A stretch of 64,000 bases of DNA from NCBI RefSeq assembly GCF_018736145.1, contig NZ_CP059997.1, forward strand, positions 8,989,501 through 9,053,500, in the 5' to 3' direction. The position numbers were made by a program, and so were the translations under genes. Origin of the DNA: Amycolatopsis sp. CA-230715 (lineage in GTDB: Bacteria > Actinomycetota > Actinomycetes > Mycobacteriales > Pseudonocardiaceae). Below, piece after piece: positions 35,604 to 43,831 of this stretch (position 1 is the stretch's first letter; each line of letters begins with the position of its first letter). The notes beneath the pieces were generated by a model that was given only the letters and a program-made list of their open reading frames with translations, was not told where the DNA came from and ran no database searches.

Positions 35604-35619
35604 GTTCGCATATACGAAC
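35604..35619. promoter_or_regulatory. IclR-type operator, rightward operon
   Basis: GTTCGCATATACGAAC is a near-perfect 16-bp palindrome with GTTCG/CGAAC arms, the form used by many IclR-family proteins. It lies just downstream of the predicted transcription start and 17 bases before the MHS transporter start, a repressor position. The iclR gene itself is the second gene of this operon. Confidence 0.7.
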
Positions 35620-35635
35620 CAGAGAGACGTGAGCA

Positions 35636-36985
35636 ATGACGCTTCCCAGTGCTGGACCGGCGCGGTCGGCAGCGATCTCGCCCAAGGCCGTCGGGCCCGC
35701 CGTGGTGATCGGCTCGGCCCTCGAATGGTTCGACTTCTACCTCTACGCCTCGATGGCCGCGCTGGTCTTCGGGCGGGTCTTCTTCCCCGCAGGCGACCCG
35801 GCAGCGGGCACCCTGGCCGCGATGGCGACCTTCGCGGTCGGCTTCATCGCCCGCCCGTTCGGCGGCATCGTGTTCGGCGTGCTCGGCGACAAGATCGGCC
35901 GGAAAGCGGTGCTGTCGCTGACCTTCCTGCTGATGGGTGTCTCGTCCGGCCTCATCGGCCTGCTGCTGTCCTACGCCTCGGTGGGGATCTTCGCGCCGAT
36001 CCTGCTGGTCCTGCTCCGGCTGGTGCAGGGACTCGGCGCGGGCGCCGAATTCGGCAGCGCCATCGCGGTGTCCTACGAGCACGCGGCGCCGGAATCCCGT
36101 GGCAGGCTGGGATCCTGGCCCGCGCTCGGCGTCAACATCGGCCTGCTGCTGTCCTCGCTGACCGTCGCGCTGCTGACCAGCCTGGACAAGGAGTTCCTGT
36201 ACGGCTGGGGCTGGCGCGTCCCGTTCCTCGCCAGTTTCGCGCTCGTCGGGCTCGGTTACCTGGTGCGCCGCCGAATGCCGGAGACGCCGGAGTTCGAGAA
36301 GCTGGCACGGCGGGCGCAGGGGCGGAAACGGCGCCCGCTGCGGTCGCTGCTCAAATCGGACTGGCGCGGGCTCGCGGTGGTCATGGCGATCACCATCGGC
36401 TACAACGGCGTCAGCTACATCTTCAAGACGTTTTCGCTGTCGTACCTTTCCGAATTCCGCGACGTGCCGGCGAATGTCGGGGCGTTCGGCGTCACGCTGG
36501 CGAGTGCCTGCGCCATCCTCACGGTGCCGCTGACCGGCCGGTTGTGCGACGCCGTCGGCGCCAAGACGATCGTGCTCACCACGGGCGTGCTGGTGGCCGT
36601 GCTGGCGTTCCCGTTCTTCTGGATGCTCAACACCGAGCGGAGCGGGTACATCTGGCTCGCGCTGATCCTCACCACCGGTGTCGTGGTGCCCGCGATGCTC
36701 GCGGCGCAGGGCACGCTGCTGGCGCAGCAGTTCCCCACCGAGGTGCGGGCCTCGGGGCTGGGCACCGGTCGCGAGGTCGGCGGCGGCCTGTCCGGCGGGC
36801 TCGCGCCGCTCGGCGCGCTCGCGTTGGTGACGGCTTCACCCGAGCACGCCACCTGGGGCGTGTCCCTGCTCTTCGTCGCGGGCGCGGCCTTCATCGTGAT
36901 CGGCGCGCTTTGTGACCAGTCGAAGCGCTTCGCCGATGTCGTGCCCGCCACGCCGCCGGAAGCGGCGCGCTCCGGACTGCGGTGA
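35636..36985 (+). CDS. MFS transporter, metabolite:H+ symporter (MHS) family
   Basis: 449 residues, 12 predicted membrane helices. GSALEWFDFYLYASMAALVFGRVFFP near the N-terminus and FIARPFGGIVFGVLGDKIGRKAVL after TM2 mark the MHS group (ProP, KgtP, ShiA), which imports organic acids or betaines with protons. Divergent from the acyl-CoA dehydrogenase/CoA-transferase operon with shared IclR sites, so it likely imports that pathway's acid. The ATG at 35636 has only a weak GAGAG upstream. Confidence 0.9.
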   Translation: MTLPSAGPARSAAISPKAVGPAVVIGSALEWFDFYLYASMAALVFGRVFFPAGDPAAGTLAAMATFAVGFIARPFGGIVFGVLGDKIGRKAVLSLTFLLMGVSSGLIGLLLSYASVGIFAPILLVLLRLVQGLGAGAEFGSAIAVSYEHAAPESRGRLGSWPALGVNIGLLLSSLTVALLTSLDKEFLYGWGWRVPFLASFALVGLGYLVRRRMPETPEFEKLARRAQGRKRRPLRSLLKSDWRGLAVVMAITIGYNGVSYIFKTFSLSYLSEFRDVPANVGAFGVTLASACAILTVPLTGRLCDAVGAKTIVLTTGVLVAVLAFPFFWMLNTERSGYIWLALILTTGVVVPAMLAAQGTLLAQQFPTEVRASGLGTGREVGGGLSGGLAPLGALALVTASPEHATWGVSLLFVAGAAFIVIGALCDQSKRFADVVPATPPEAARSGLR

Positions 36986-37032
36986 CTGTACGTTTCACCA
37001 GGGACCACAGCGACGACGACGGGGACTGAGCA

Positions 37033-37803
37033 GTGCCGACTTCCGCAGATGGAGCAGCAAAGGAGCACCGGACGGTCTCACGGGTGACGACCATCCTCGA
37101 ACTCGCCGCGGCGGACAGCGCGGGCGTCCGGCTCGCCGAGCTCGCGGACCACCTCGGCGCGCCGCGATCCTCAGTGCACGGACTGGTCAAGGGTTTGGTG
37201 GCCACCGGCTACCTGCGCGACGACGGCGGCACCTACACGATCGGCCCCGCTGTCGGCGCGTTGCTCGCCGCCGCACCGCCGACCGTCGGGCAAGCGGCGA
37301 AACCCGCGATGCAGCAACTCGTCGCGCAGTTCGGCGAGACCGTCATGCTCGCCTCGCTCATCGGGGATTCCGTGGTGTACACCGAGACCGTCGAATCCAC
37401 GCAGATGATCCGGTACTCGGCGCCGTTGCGCACCCGGCGACCGTTGTACCCCACCAGTTCGGGGAAGTGCATCCTCGCCTTCGCCACCGGCCGCTTCCGG
37501 GAAAACTACCTCGCCACCCACCTCGCCGACGACGGTCAGCGGGAACGGGTGGCGCGCGAACTGGCGGAAATCGCCGAGGCGGGCGTCGCGATCAACCGGG
37601 GCGAGACGATGCCCGACGTGTACGGCGTCGGGGTGCCCATCGTCCACAACGGACGCGTCATGGCAGTGATCGCGGTCGCGGGACCGAGCAACCGCATGCG
37701 GGACAACATCGGCGATATCGCCGAGGCCGCGAAGGTGGCCGCGCACGAGGTGGCCGCGCGGATGGCCGGGCAGCGTTCGGCCATGCCCCGACGGCCTCAG
37801 TAG
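37033..37803 (+). CDS. IclR-family transcriptional regulator
   Basis: 256 residues. N-terminal winged helix (VTTILELAAADSAGVRLAELADHLGAPRSSVHGLVKGLVATGYL) and C-terminal effector domain with LYPTSSGKCILAF and GVGVPIVHNGRVMAVIAVAGP, both diagnostic. It follows the MHS gene by 47 bases. The two GTTCG-type palindromes at 35487 and 35604 are its likely operators, so it would control both divergent operons. GTG start, GGGGA upstream. Its stop overlaps the convergent LysR gene by 7 bases. Confidence 0.9.
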   Translation: MPTSADGAAKEHRTVSRVTTILELAAADSAGVRLAELADHLGAPRSSVHGLVKGLVATGYLRDDGGTYTIGPAVGALLAAAPPTVGQAAKPAMQQLVAQFGETVMLASLIGDSVVYTETVESTQMIRYSAPLRTRRPLYPTSSGKCILAFATGRFRENYLATHLADDGQRERVARELAEIAEAGVAINRGETMPDVYGVGVPIVHNGRVMAVIAVAGPSNRMRDNIGDIAEAAKVAAHEVAARMAGQRSAMPRRPQ

Positions 37804-38699
37804 CCCTCCCCGACCAGCAGGGTCTGGGCGGACCGGCGGAACGCGGCCACCAGGTTCGCGGTATCCCCGACGCGGGTGGCGAGCACCACCTGACAGGGCT
37901 CGACCCCGTGCAGCGGGATCGAGGTCAGGTCCGGCCGGGCGCTATCGGCACGCAGCCCGGCGGGCACGATGGCGACCGCCCGCCCGGACGCGATCAGATC
38001 GAACGAGTCCTCGAGGTGGCCGACCAGCGGCCCGTCGGGTGCCGACGTGCCGTCGGGGCGGGGGTCGACACGCCAGAACGAGTCCCACTCGGCATTGGGC
38101 AACCTCGGCATCGGCTCAGTCGCGATGTCGTCGAGAGTGACCGATTCCCGGCCGGCCAGCCGGTGGTCCCCGGCGACGAGCAGGACACGGGGCTCGTGGT
38201 GCAGGACGGTGACACGCAGTCCGTCGGTGGCGAACGGCAGCCGCGTCACGACGGCGTCCACACGGTGGCCGAACAGGGCCGTCCGCACCTCGGCCAACTC
38301 CAGGTGCTGGGTGTGCACCTCGGCCTCGGGGTGGTCGTGGCGTAGTTGCCGCACCGCCGGAGTGATGATCAGCCCACGCGTGTGGCCTACGGTGACCCGG
38401 CTTGGCACCGCGGCCGCGCTGGCGGCCGCCGCGGCCGTCGCGGCGACCGCCAGCAACTGCCTGGCGTGGGGCAGGAACGCGGCCCCGGCCGGGGTCAGGC
38501 GGGTGCCCTGCCGGTCGCGGTCCAGCAGCCGGGCTCCGACACGCTGCTCAAGGGTCCGTATCTGGCGGCTCAGGGTCGGCTGGGTGACGTGCAGCAGTAC
38601 CGCGGCGCGGCCGAAGTGCTGCTGCTCGGCGACCACCGTGAAGTAGCGGACCAGCCGGAGGTCGAACTCGGCCGACGGTGCCGCGTTGGTCGTGCCCAC
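37797..38699 (-). CDS. LysR-family transcriptional regulator
   Basis: 300 residues. N-terminal helix-turn-helix (FDLRLVRYFTVVAEQQHFGRAAVLLHVTQPTLSRQIRTLEQRVGARLLDRDRQGTRLTPAG) followed by the effector domain. The GTG at 38699 is chosen because the frame upstream runs into the divergent gene; TATCTT eight bases before it suggests a nearly leaderless mRNA. It is divergent from the decarboxylase-like gene and presumably activates it. Confidence 0.88.
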   Translation of the reverse strand: MGTTNAAPSAEFDLRLVRYFTVVAEQQHFGRAAVLLHVTQPTLSRQIRTLEQRVGARLLDRDRQGTRLTPAGAAFLPHARQLLAVAATAAAAASAAAVPSRVTVGHTRGLIITPAVRQLRHDHPEAEVHTQHLELAEVRTALFGHRVDAVVTRLPFATDGLRVTVLHHEPRVLLVAGDHRLAGRESVTLDDIATEPMPRLPNAEWDSFWRVDPRPDGTSAPDGPLVGHLEDSFDLIASGRAVAIVPAGLRADSARPDLTSIPLHGVEPCQVVLATRVGDTANLVAAFRRSAQTLLVGEGY

Positions 38700-38711
38700 A
38701 ACACCGTAAGA

Positions 38712-38725
38712 TAGCTCACTCGCTA
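38712..38725. promoter_or_regulatory. LysR-box candidate between the lysR and decarboxylase genes
   Basis: TAGC-N6-GCTA is an inverted repeat overlapping the lysR -10 (TATCTT, 38713-38708 leftward), the place where LysR proteins bind to autoregulate and activate the divergent gene. Confidence 0.35.
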
Positions 38726-38819
38726 GCCGTGATGCCTGAAACGCGTCACGGGATGCGAAACAAGCCTTGGACGCAGCCCCTCGGCAGCGCGGAGTGTTGG
38801 TACGGACGAGGAGGACGCC

Positions 38820-39854
38820 ATGCGACTGATCTGCATCGAAGAACACGCTGTCGACCCGGAGATAATGCGGGCCGCCAAGTCCACAATGGACCGTGATGCG
38901 CCGTATCTGCGGGCGCAGAGTTCGGCCAACGCCGCGGCCCCGAACGGTGACGGCCGCGGCCAGCGCGTTGTCGACCTGGCCGTGGCCAACCGGATGGGCG
39001 TCGACCTTGGTGCGGGACGGCTGCGGGACATGGACGAACACGGCATCGACATGCAGATCGTGTCCTACACCAGCCCGGCCCAGCTCGCCCCGCCCGAGCA
39101 GGCCGTCGCACTGACCACGACCGCCAACGACCGGCTCGCGGCGGCCGTCGCCGCCAATCCGCTGCGGTTGCAAGGGTTCGCCGTCCTGCCCTGGCAGGCC
39201 CCGCTGGCGGCAGCCGAGGAACTGGACCGGGCCGTGGCCGAGCTGGGTCTCAAGGCGGTGCTCATCGTCGGCCGCCCCGGTGAGACGTTTCTCGACGCGC
39301 CCCGGTACGAGCCGGTGCTTGGCAAACTCGCCGAGCTGCGGGTGCCGCTCTACCTGCACCCGTACTACCCGATCCCACAGGTGCGGGAGGCCTACTACGC
39401 CGGCCTGCCCGACGCGGTGAGCACCGAGTTTTCCCTTGGCGCCTGGGGCTGGCACCACGAGGCCGGGATCCACCTGCTCCGCCTGATCCTGTCCGGGGTG
39501 TTCGAGCGGTTCCCCGCGTTGCAGGTGATCAGTGGCCACTGGGGCGAGATGGTGCCCTTCTACCTGAGCCGGCTCGACCAGGTCCTGCCTACCGCGGTCA
39601 CCGGCCTTTCCGCGAGCATCAGCGAGATCTTCCGCAGGCACGTGTGGGTCACCCCGAGCGGCATGTTCAACGTGCCGCACTTCCAATTCGTGCGTGACAC
39701 CGTCGGCGTCGACCGGATCATCTGGTCGACCGACTACCCGTACGTGAGCATGGACGGCACCCGGTCCTTCCTGGACAGCCTGCCGCTCACCGAGCGGGAA
39801 CGGCGGCAGATCACGCACGGCAACGCCGAGACCCTGTTCCGGCTGCCTTCTTGA
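38820..39854 (+). CDS. Amidohydrolase-2 family protein, probable non-oxidative (gamma-resorcylate-type) decarboxylase
   Basis: 344 residues, TIM barrel of the ACMSD/gamma-resorcylate decarboxylase group. The N-terminal metal motif IEEHAVDPE (Glu8/His9) has the EEH form of gamma-resorcylate and 2,3-dihydroxybenzoate decarboxylases rather than the HxH of hydrolases. LYLHPYYP supplies the middle His, ISGHWGEMVPF the next, and WSTDYPY the Asp. It would remove CO2 from a hydroxybenzoate-like acid without cofactor. GGAGG precedes the ATG. Substrate unknown; the divergent LysR gene supports an inducible catabolic role. Confidence 0.85.
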   Translation: MRLICIEEHAVDPEIMRAAKSTMDRDAPYLRAQSSANAAAPNGDGRGQRVVDLAVANRMGVDLGAGRLRDMDEHGIDMQIVSYTSPAQLAPPEQAVALTTTANDRLAAAVAANPLRLQGFAVLPWQAPLAAAEELDRAVAELGLKAVLIVGRPGETFLDAPRYEPVLGKLAELRVPLYLHPYYPIPQVREAYYAGLPDAVSTEFSLGAWGWHHEAGIHLLRLILSGVFERFPALQVISGHWGEMVPFYLSRLDQVLPTAVTGLSASISEIFRRHVWVTPSGMFNVPHFQFVRDTVGVDRIIWSTDYPYVSMDGTRSFLDSLPLTERERRQITHGNAETLFRLPS

Positions 39855-40002
39855 CGTGATGCGTCGCGGTGAGCACCGTCCTGTTGGGCTGATCGGGCCG
39901 GGGGACTTTGGTCCTCGCGGGCCTGTTCGAGCGCCCCTCCCGCTGCTTCACTCCGGATACCGGGCTTCCGCGCCCGCGAACTTCACCACCGGAGGGACCG
40001 CG

Positions 40003-41097
40003 ATGAGGACTGTGTTGGTGGCCGCGTCCGTCGCGCTGGCCACGGTGGTGGTGATCGCACCGGCCGCCGGTGCGACGTCGCCGGAATCCGTGCCGGGAGT
40101 TGCCATCGCTCCGGACAACCGCACGAGCTCGATCTACGGCCGCAACGGAGTGAACGACAACGGCGATGTCGTCGGCGGCCACGACACGGGTGGCGAGACC
40201 CATGGATTCCTTTGGCACAACGGAAAGCTCAGCGACCTCGGCGTGCTGGAAGGCGGGAACTACAGCCTCGCGACGGCGGTCGACGACATCGGCGACATCG
40301 TCGGGTGGAGCGGCGACCGCGATGGCGGGAAGCCGTTGCACGCCGTGCTGTGGCGCTGCGGGCGCATCACCGATCTCGGTTCGCTGGGCGGCAACAGCTT
40401 CCCGGCGGCGATCAACAACTACGGGACGATCGTCGGGGAAAGCGCGCCCGACGATCAGGGGTCGGAGCCGAGCGCGGTCCGGTGGCGCTTCGGCGCGATG
40501 CAGGTGCTACCCGCGCTCCCCGGTACTACCGGCGGCACCGCGGCACTGGTGAACGACCGGGGCGACATCGCCGGGGTCAACGTGCTCGCCACCGGCGGCA
40601 GGCACGCGGTGCTGTGGCGCGGCGGGAAGGTCGTGGACCTCGGTCCCGGCTGGCCGGTCAGCCTCGACCAGGACGGGAGGCTCCTCGTCGAGAGCGTCGA
40701 CGCCGAAGGGAACGCCTACCGCTTCATCTGGGTGGACGGCAACCGGGTCACCCCACCGGCGGGCGTCACGGATATCGACGGACTCGGCGAGCATGATCAG
40801 GTGTTCGGCAGGTACCAGCCGAACGGGTCCGCCGAGCGACGCGGCTTCCTTTGGTACGGAAGCGAATTCGTTGATCTGGGCCCGTTCAGCCCCACCTCGG
40901 TGAACGCACGCGGCCAGGTTCTCGGCCGCGGCTCCACCGACGGCGTCGCCGGTGTGTGGTACCGCGGCCGGATCACCGCGCTGCTTCCCGTGCCGGGGCG
41001 CGGCAAGGCCAACCCGATCCGGATCAACGACGGCGGGCTGGTCGCGGGCAGCACGGGATGGGACACCGCGACCGTGTGGACCGTGCCCGTGCGCTGA
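40003..41097 (+). CDS. Secreted HAF-repeat beta-propeller-like protein
   Basis: 364 residues. Signal peptide about residues 1-23 (MRTVLVAASVALATVVVIAPAAGA). The mature chain is made of repeats of about 45 residues with the pattern G-x-NDxGDVVG...HGFLWxxGxxxDLG, the HAF repeat, which should fold as a beta-propeller. No enzyme motif. GGAGGG precedes the ATG at 40003; an earlier in-frame ATG at 39856 would bury the signal peptide. Function unknown; probably extracellular binding. Confidence 0.85.
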   Translation: MRTVLVAASVALATVVVIAPAAGATSPESVPGVAIAPDNRTSSIYGRNGVNDNGDVVGGHDTGGETHGFLWHNGKLSDLGVLEGGNYSLATAVDDIGDIVGWSGDRDGGKPLHAVLWRCGRITDLGSLGGNSFPAAINNYGTIVGESAPDDQGSEPSAVRWRFGAMQVLPALPGTTGGTAALVNDRGDIAGVNVLATGGRHAVLWRGGKVVDLGPGWPVSLDQDGRLLVESVDAEGNAYRFIWVDGNRVTPPAGVTDIDGLGEHDQVFGRYQPNGSAERRGFLWYGSEFVDLGPFSPTSVNARGQVLGRGSTDGVAGVWYRGRITALLPVPGRGKANPIRINDGGLVAGSTGWDTATVWTVPVR

Positions 41098-41116
41098 CCC
41101 CGTGCGGCCGGGGGAG

Positions 41117-41148
41117 TTGCCGGACCAGGTAATTCATGTGTTAACTAC
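41117..41148 (+). promoter_or_regulatory. Promoter and operator of the marR-fah region, site A
   Basis: TTGCCG (41117-41122), an 18-base spacer and TTAACT (41141-41146) are followed by six bases and the GTG of the marR gene. The -10 is part of TAATTCATGTGTTAACTAC (41130-41148), which recurs in front of the next gene. Confidence 0.6.
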
Positions 41149-41152
41149 CCGG

Positions 41153-41683
41153 GTGGATGATCGGCACGCCGCGAGCGAACTCGACTTCTGGTCGTTCGTC
41201 GAGCTCGCCAACACTCGGCTGGCACGCGAGTTCGGGTTCTCCCATCCGCTCGCCACCGAGGTGCTGCTGACCCTGAACCGGGCTTCCAGTGTGGTCACCT
41301 ACGACCTGGAAGCCACCGTCCACCGCCCGCGCGGGCGTTCGTGGTCCGGTTTCCGGCTGCTGTTCGTGACCTGGCTGGCCGGTCCGCTGGAGGCGAAGAA
41401 GGCGGCGGAGCTGACCGGCATGAGCCGCGCCGCGGTCTCCAACCTGGCGAAGACGCTGGTCGTCGACGGGCTGCTGGAGCGGACGCCGGGGGAGCACGAC
41501 GGCCGGTCGGTGCTGCTGTCCCTCACCAAGCGCGGGCAGGTGGAGATGGTCGAGGTCTTCCGCGCGCAGAACGAGCGCGAGCACGAGTGGGCTGGTGTGC
41601 TCACCGAGACCGAACAGCGGATCTTGGTGCTGTTGCTCAACAAGCTGATCACCGACCGGGGCCGGTTCCGCGGCCGCACCTGA
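41153..41683 (+). CDS. MarR-family transcriptional regulator of the fumarylacetoacetase operon
   Basis: 176 residues. Winged helix GPLEAKKAAELTGMSRAAVSNLAKTLVVDGLLERTPGEHDGRSVLLSLTKRG. The GTG at 41153 is predicted leaderless from the promoter six bases upstream. The same 19-bp element occurs before this gene and before the next operon, so it is likely autoregulated and the local repressor of the phenylalanine/tyrosine (homogentisate) tail genes. Confidence 0.85.
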   Translation: MDDRHAASELDFWSFVELANTRLAREFGFSHPLATEVLLTLNRASSVVTYDLEATVHRPRGRSWSGFRLLFVTWLAGPLEAKKAAELTGMSRAAVSNLAKTLVVDGLLERTPGEHDGRSVLLSLTKRGQVEMVEVFRAQNEREHEWAGVLTETEQRILVLLLNKLITDRGRFRGRT

Positions 41684-41719
41684 GCGCGTTCCCGGTGCGC
41701 CCTTGCGTGCCCCGGCGGG

Positions 41720-41738
41720 TAGTACATAAGTTAACTAC
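41720..41738 (+). promoter_or_regulatory. MarR operator, site B
   Basis: TAGTACATAAGTTAACTAC shares the pattern TA.T.CAT..GTTAACTAC with site A (14 of 19 identical) and with its flank forms GTAGT...ACTAC arms. It is 31 bases before the start of the gene that leads the fah operon. Confidence 0.6.
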
Positions 41739-41768
41739 GTCGGACGGGTGAGGAGGGCGAGGCCGGGA

Positions 41769-42593
41769 ATGAGCATCTTCGCTGGGTTCTTCGACGACGC
41801 GGCGGTGTTCCCGCCGGGGTCGAAGCCGTTGCCCCAAGCCGTCCCCGATCACCTCGGTCACCGCTCGGCCGGGTACGGCGACCTGGTCGGCCCGCTGGTA
41901 CTGGCCGCGCCCGCGCTCGCCGATCTCGGCCAGCTCGTGCGCGAGCCGGTGGCGATCTCGGTGACCGCGCCGGGCGGCCCGGCGCAGGTGGCGGACGCGC
42001 TCGCCCGCGCGGCGGACCTTCCGGTGCACGTGACCGGGCTCGAAGTCGCGGTGCCCGCGGACTCATCGGTGCCGGAGTTCTTCGCTGCCTTGGAGCGGGT
42101 CGATGACGTGCCGGTGTTCGTCGAGGTGCCCCGCGACGCGCGCCGCGCCGAGGTGATCGCGACCTGCGCGAAGACCGGTCACCACGCCAAGTTCCGCACC
42201 GGCGGGGTGAAGGCGGAGCTGTACCCGGACGAGGCCGAGCTGGCCGCCGCGATCGTGGCGGTGGTGGTGGCCGGGGTGCCGTTCAAGGCGACCGCCGGGT
42301 TGCACCACGCGCTGCGGAACACCGATCCGGAGACCGGTTTCGAGCAGCACGGGTTCCTCAACCTGCTGACCGCGACCGCGGCGGCTCGCGACGGTGCGTC
42401 CGAGGCCGACCTGGCCGGGTTGCTCGCTGACCGCGACGGCGCCGTCGTCGCGCGCCGGGTGTCCGAAATGGACGCTGGCGCGCGGGAATCGTTCCGCTCG
42501 TTCGGCACCTGCAGCATCATCGAGCCGGTGACCGAGGTGGTGGGCCTCGGCCTGGTACCCGCTTCGGTGCTGGGAGAAGGAGAGAAGGCGTGA
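41769..42593 (+). CDS. Conserved protein of unknown function coupled to fumarylacetoacetase
   Basis: 274 residues, soluble, no signal. I do not recognise the family. Alternating beta/alpha pattern with motifs HHAKFRTGGVKAELYPDEAELAAAI and VPFKATAGLHHALRN suggests a TIM-barrel-like fold with a Lys-rich active site; FGTCSIIEPV lies near the end. It is joined by a 4-base overlap to fumarylacetoacetase and shares the MarR operator, so it should act in homogentisate/tyrosine breakdown or protect against its products. No maleylacetoacetate isomerase or homogentisate dioxygenase is seen nearby. The ATG at 41769 opens the conserved MSIFAGFFDDAAVFPPG. Confidence 0.7.
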   Translation: MSIFAGFFDDAAVFPPGSKPLPQAVPDHLGHRSAGYGDLVGPLVLAAPALADLGQLVREPVAISVTAPGGPAQVADALARAADLPVHVTGLEVAVPADSSVPEFFAALERVDDVPVFVEVPRDARRAEVIATCAKTGHHAKFRTGGVKAELYPDEAELAAAIVAVVVAGVPFKATAGLHHALRNTDPETGFEQHGFLNLLTATAAARDGASEADLAGLLADRDGAVVARRVSEMDAGARESFRSFGTCSIIEPVTEVVGLGLVPASVLGEGEKA

Positions 42594-43765
42594 CCAGGAT
42601 CGACATCCCCGACGGCTCGCTGTTCGGGGTGGCCAACCTGCCCTACGGCGTGTTCGCCCCGCGCGGTGCCGCACCCCGGGTCGGCGTGCGGGTCGGCGAT
42701 TCGGTGGTGGACCTCGCCGCCGCGCTCGGCGACGACGTGTTCGCGCGGCCGAGCCTCAACGCGTTCATGGCGCAGGGGTACGAGCGCTGGGTGGAGGTGC
42801 GGTCCCGGATCACCGAGCTGGTCGGCGGCGACGTGCCCGAGGCCGCGGTGTTCGGGCTCGACGAGGTCGAACTGCGGCTGCCGTTCGAGGTCGCCGACTA
42901 CGTCGACTTCTACGCGTCGGAACACCACGCGTCCAATCTCGGCAGGCTGTTCCGGCCCGGCGCCGAGCCGCTGATGCCGAACTGGAAGCACCTTCCGGTG
43001 GGCTACCACGGCAGAGCGGGCACGGTGGTCGTGTCGGGCACGGACATCGTGCGCCCCTGCGGGCAGCGCAAGGCGCCGGACGAGGACGCGCCGAGCTACG
43101 GCGAGTGCCGCCGCCTCGACATCGAGGCGGAACTGGGTTTCGTCGTCGGCACACCGTCCCCGCTCGGCAGCACGGTGTCCACTGTGGACTTCGAGCGGCA
43201 CGTGTTCGGCGCGGTGCTGGTGAACGACTGGTCGGCGCGGGACATCCAGGCATGGGAGTACGTTCCGCTGGGCCCGTTCCTCGGCAAGAGCTTCGCGACT
43301 TCGATCTCGGCTTGGGTGGTGCCGCTGCTCGCACTGCGGCAGGCGCGGGTGCCGACCCCGCCGCAGGATCCGGAGCCCTTGCCGTACCTGCGGGAGGAAG
43401 CGCCGTGGGGCCTCGACATCGACCTCTCGGTGGCCTGGAACGGGCAGGAGGTCACGCGCCCGCCGTACCGCGAGATGTACTGGTCGCCTGCGCAGATGCT
43501 GGCGCACCTGACGGTCAACGGGGCGTCCTCGCGCACCGGCGACCTGTACGCCTCCGGCACGATCTCGGGTCCGGAAAAGGAGCAGCGGGGCGCGTTCATC
43601 GAGCTGACCTGGGGCGGGAAGGAGCCGGTGATGGTCGCCGGTGAGGAGCGCTCGTTCCTGGTCGACGGGGACGAGGTGGTCATCTCGGCCACGGCTCCCG
43701 GGGCCACGGGGCGCATCGGCTTCGGCGAGGTGCGCGGCCGCATCCTGCCCGCGAGGGTGCCGTAG
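42590..43765 (+). CDS. fahA: Fumarylacetoacetase
   Basis: 391 residues. Hydrolyses fumarylacetoacetate to fumarate and acetoacetate, the last step of tyrosine catabolism. The N-terminal domain (about residues 1-100) has the FAH fold start FGVANLPYGVF; the catalytic domain has DFYASEHHASNLGRLFRP, with the His of the active site, then WKHLPVGYHGRAGTVVVSG, the Ca/Mg ligands in CRRLDIEAELGFVVG, and VLVNDWSARDIQAWEYVPLGPFLGKSFATSISAWVVP. The GTG start overlaps the preceding stop by 4 bases. Confidence 0.95.
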   Translation: MTRIDIPDGSLFGVANLPYGVFAPRGAAPRVGVRVGDSVVDLAAALGDDVFARPSLNAFMAQGYERWVEVRSRITELVGGDVPEAAVFGLDEVELRLPFEVADYVDFYASEHHASNLGRLFRPGAEPLMPNWKHLPVGYHGRAGTVVVSGTDIVRPCGQRKAPDEDAPSYGECRRLDIEAELGFVVGTPSPLGSTVSTVDFERHVFGAVLVNDWSARDIQAWEYVPLGPFLGKSFATSISAWVVPLLALRQARVPTPPQDPEPLPYLREEAPWGLDIDLSVAWNGQEVTRPPYREMYWSPAQMLAHLTVNGASSRTGDLYASGTISGPEKEQRGAFIELTWGGKEPVMVAGEERSFLVDGDEVVISATAPGATGRIGFGEVRGRILPARVP

Positions 43766-43831
43766 CCGGCCTGGACCCGGTGGTAGTTTGTGCGGGGGCA
43801 GGCCCGTCCGCCGCGCACGCACAGGAGCACG

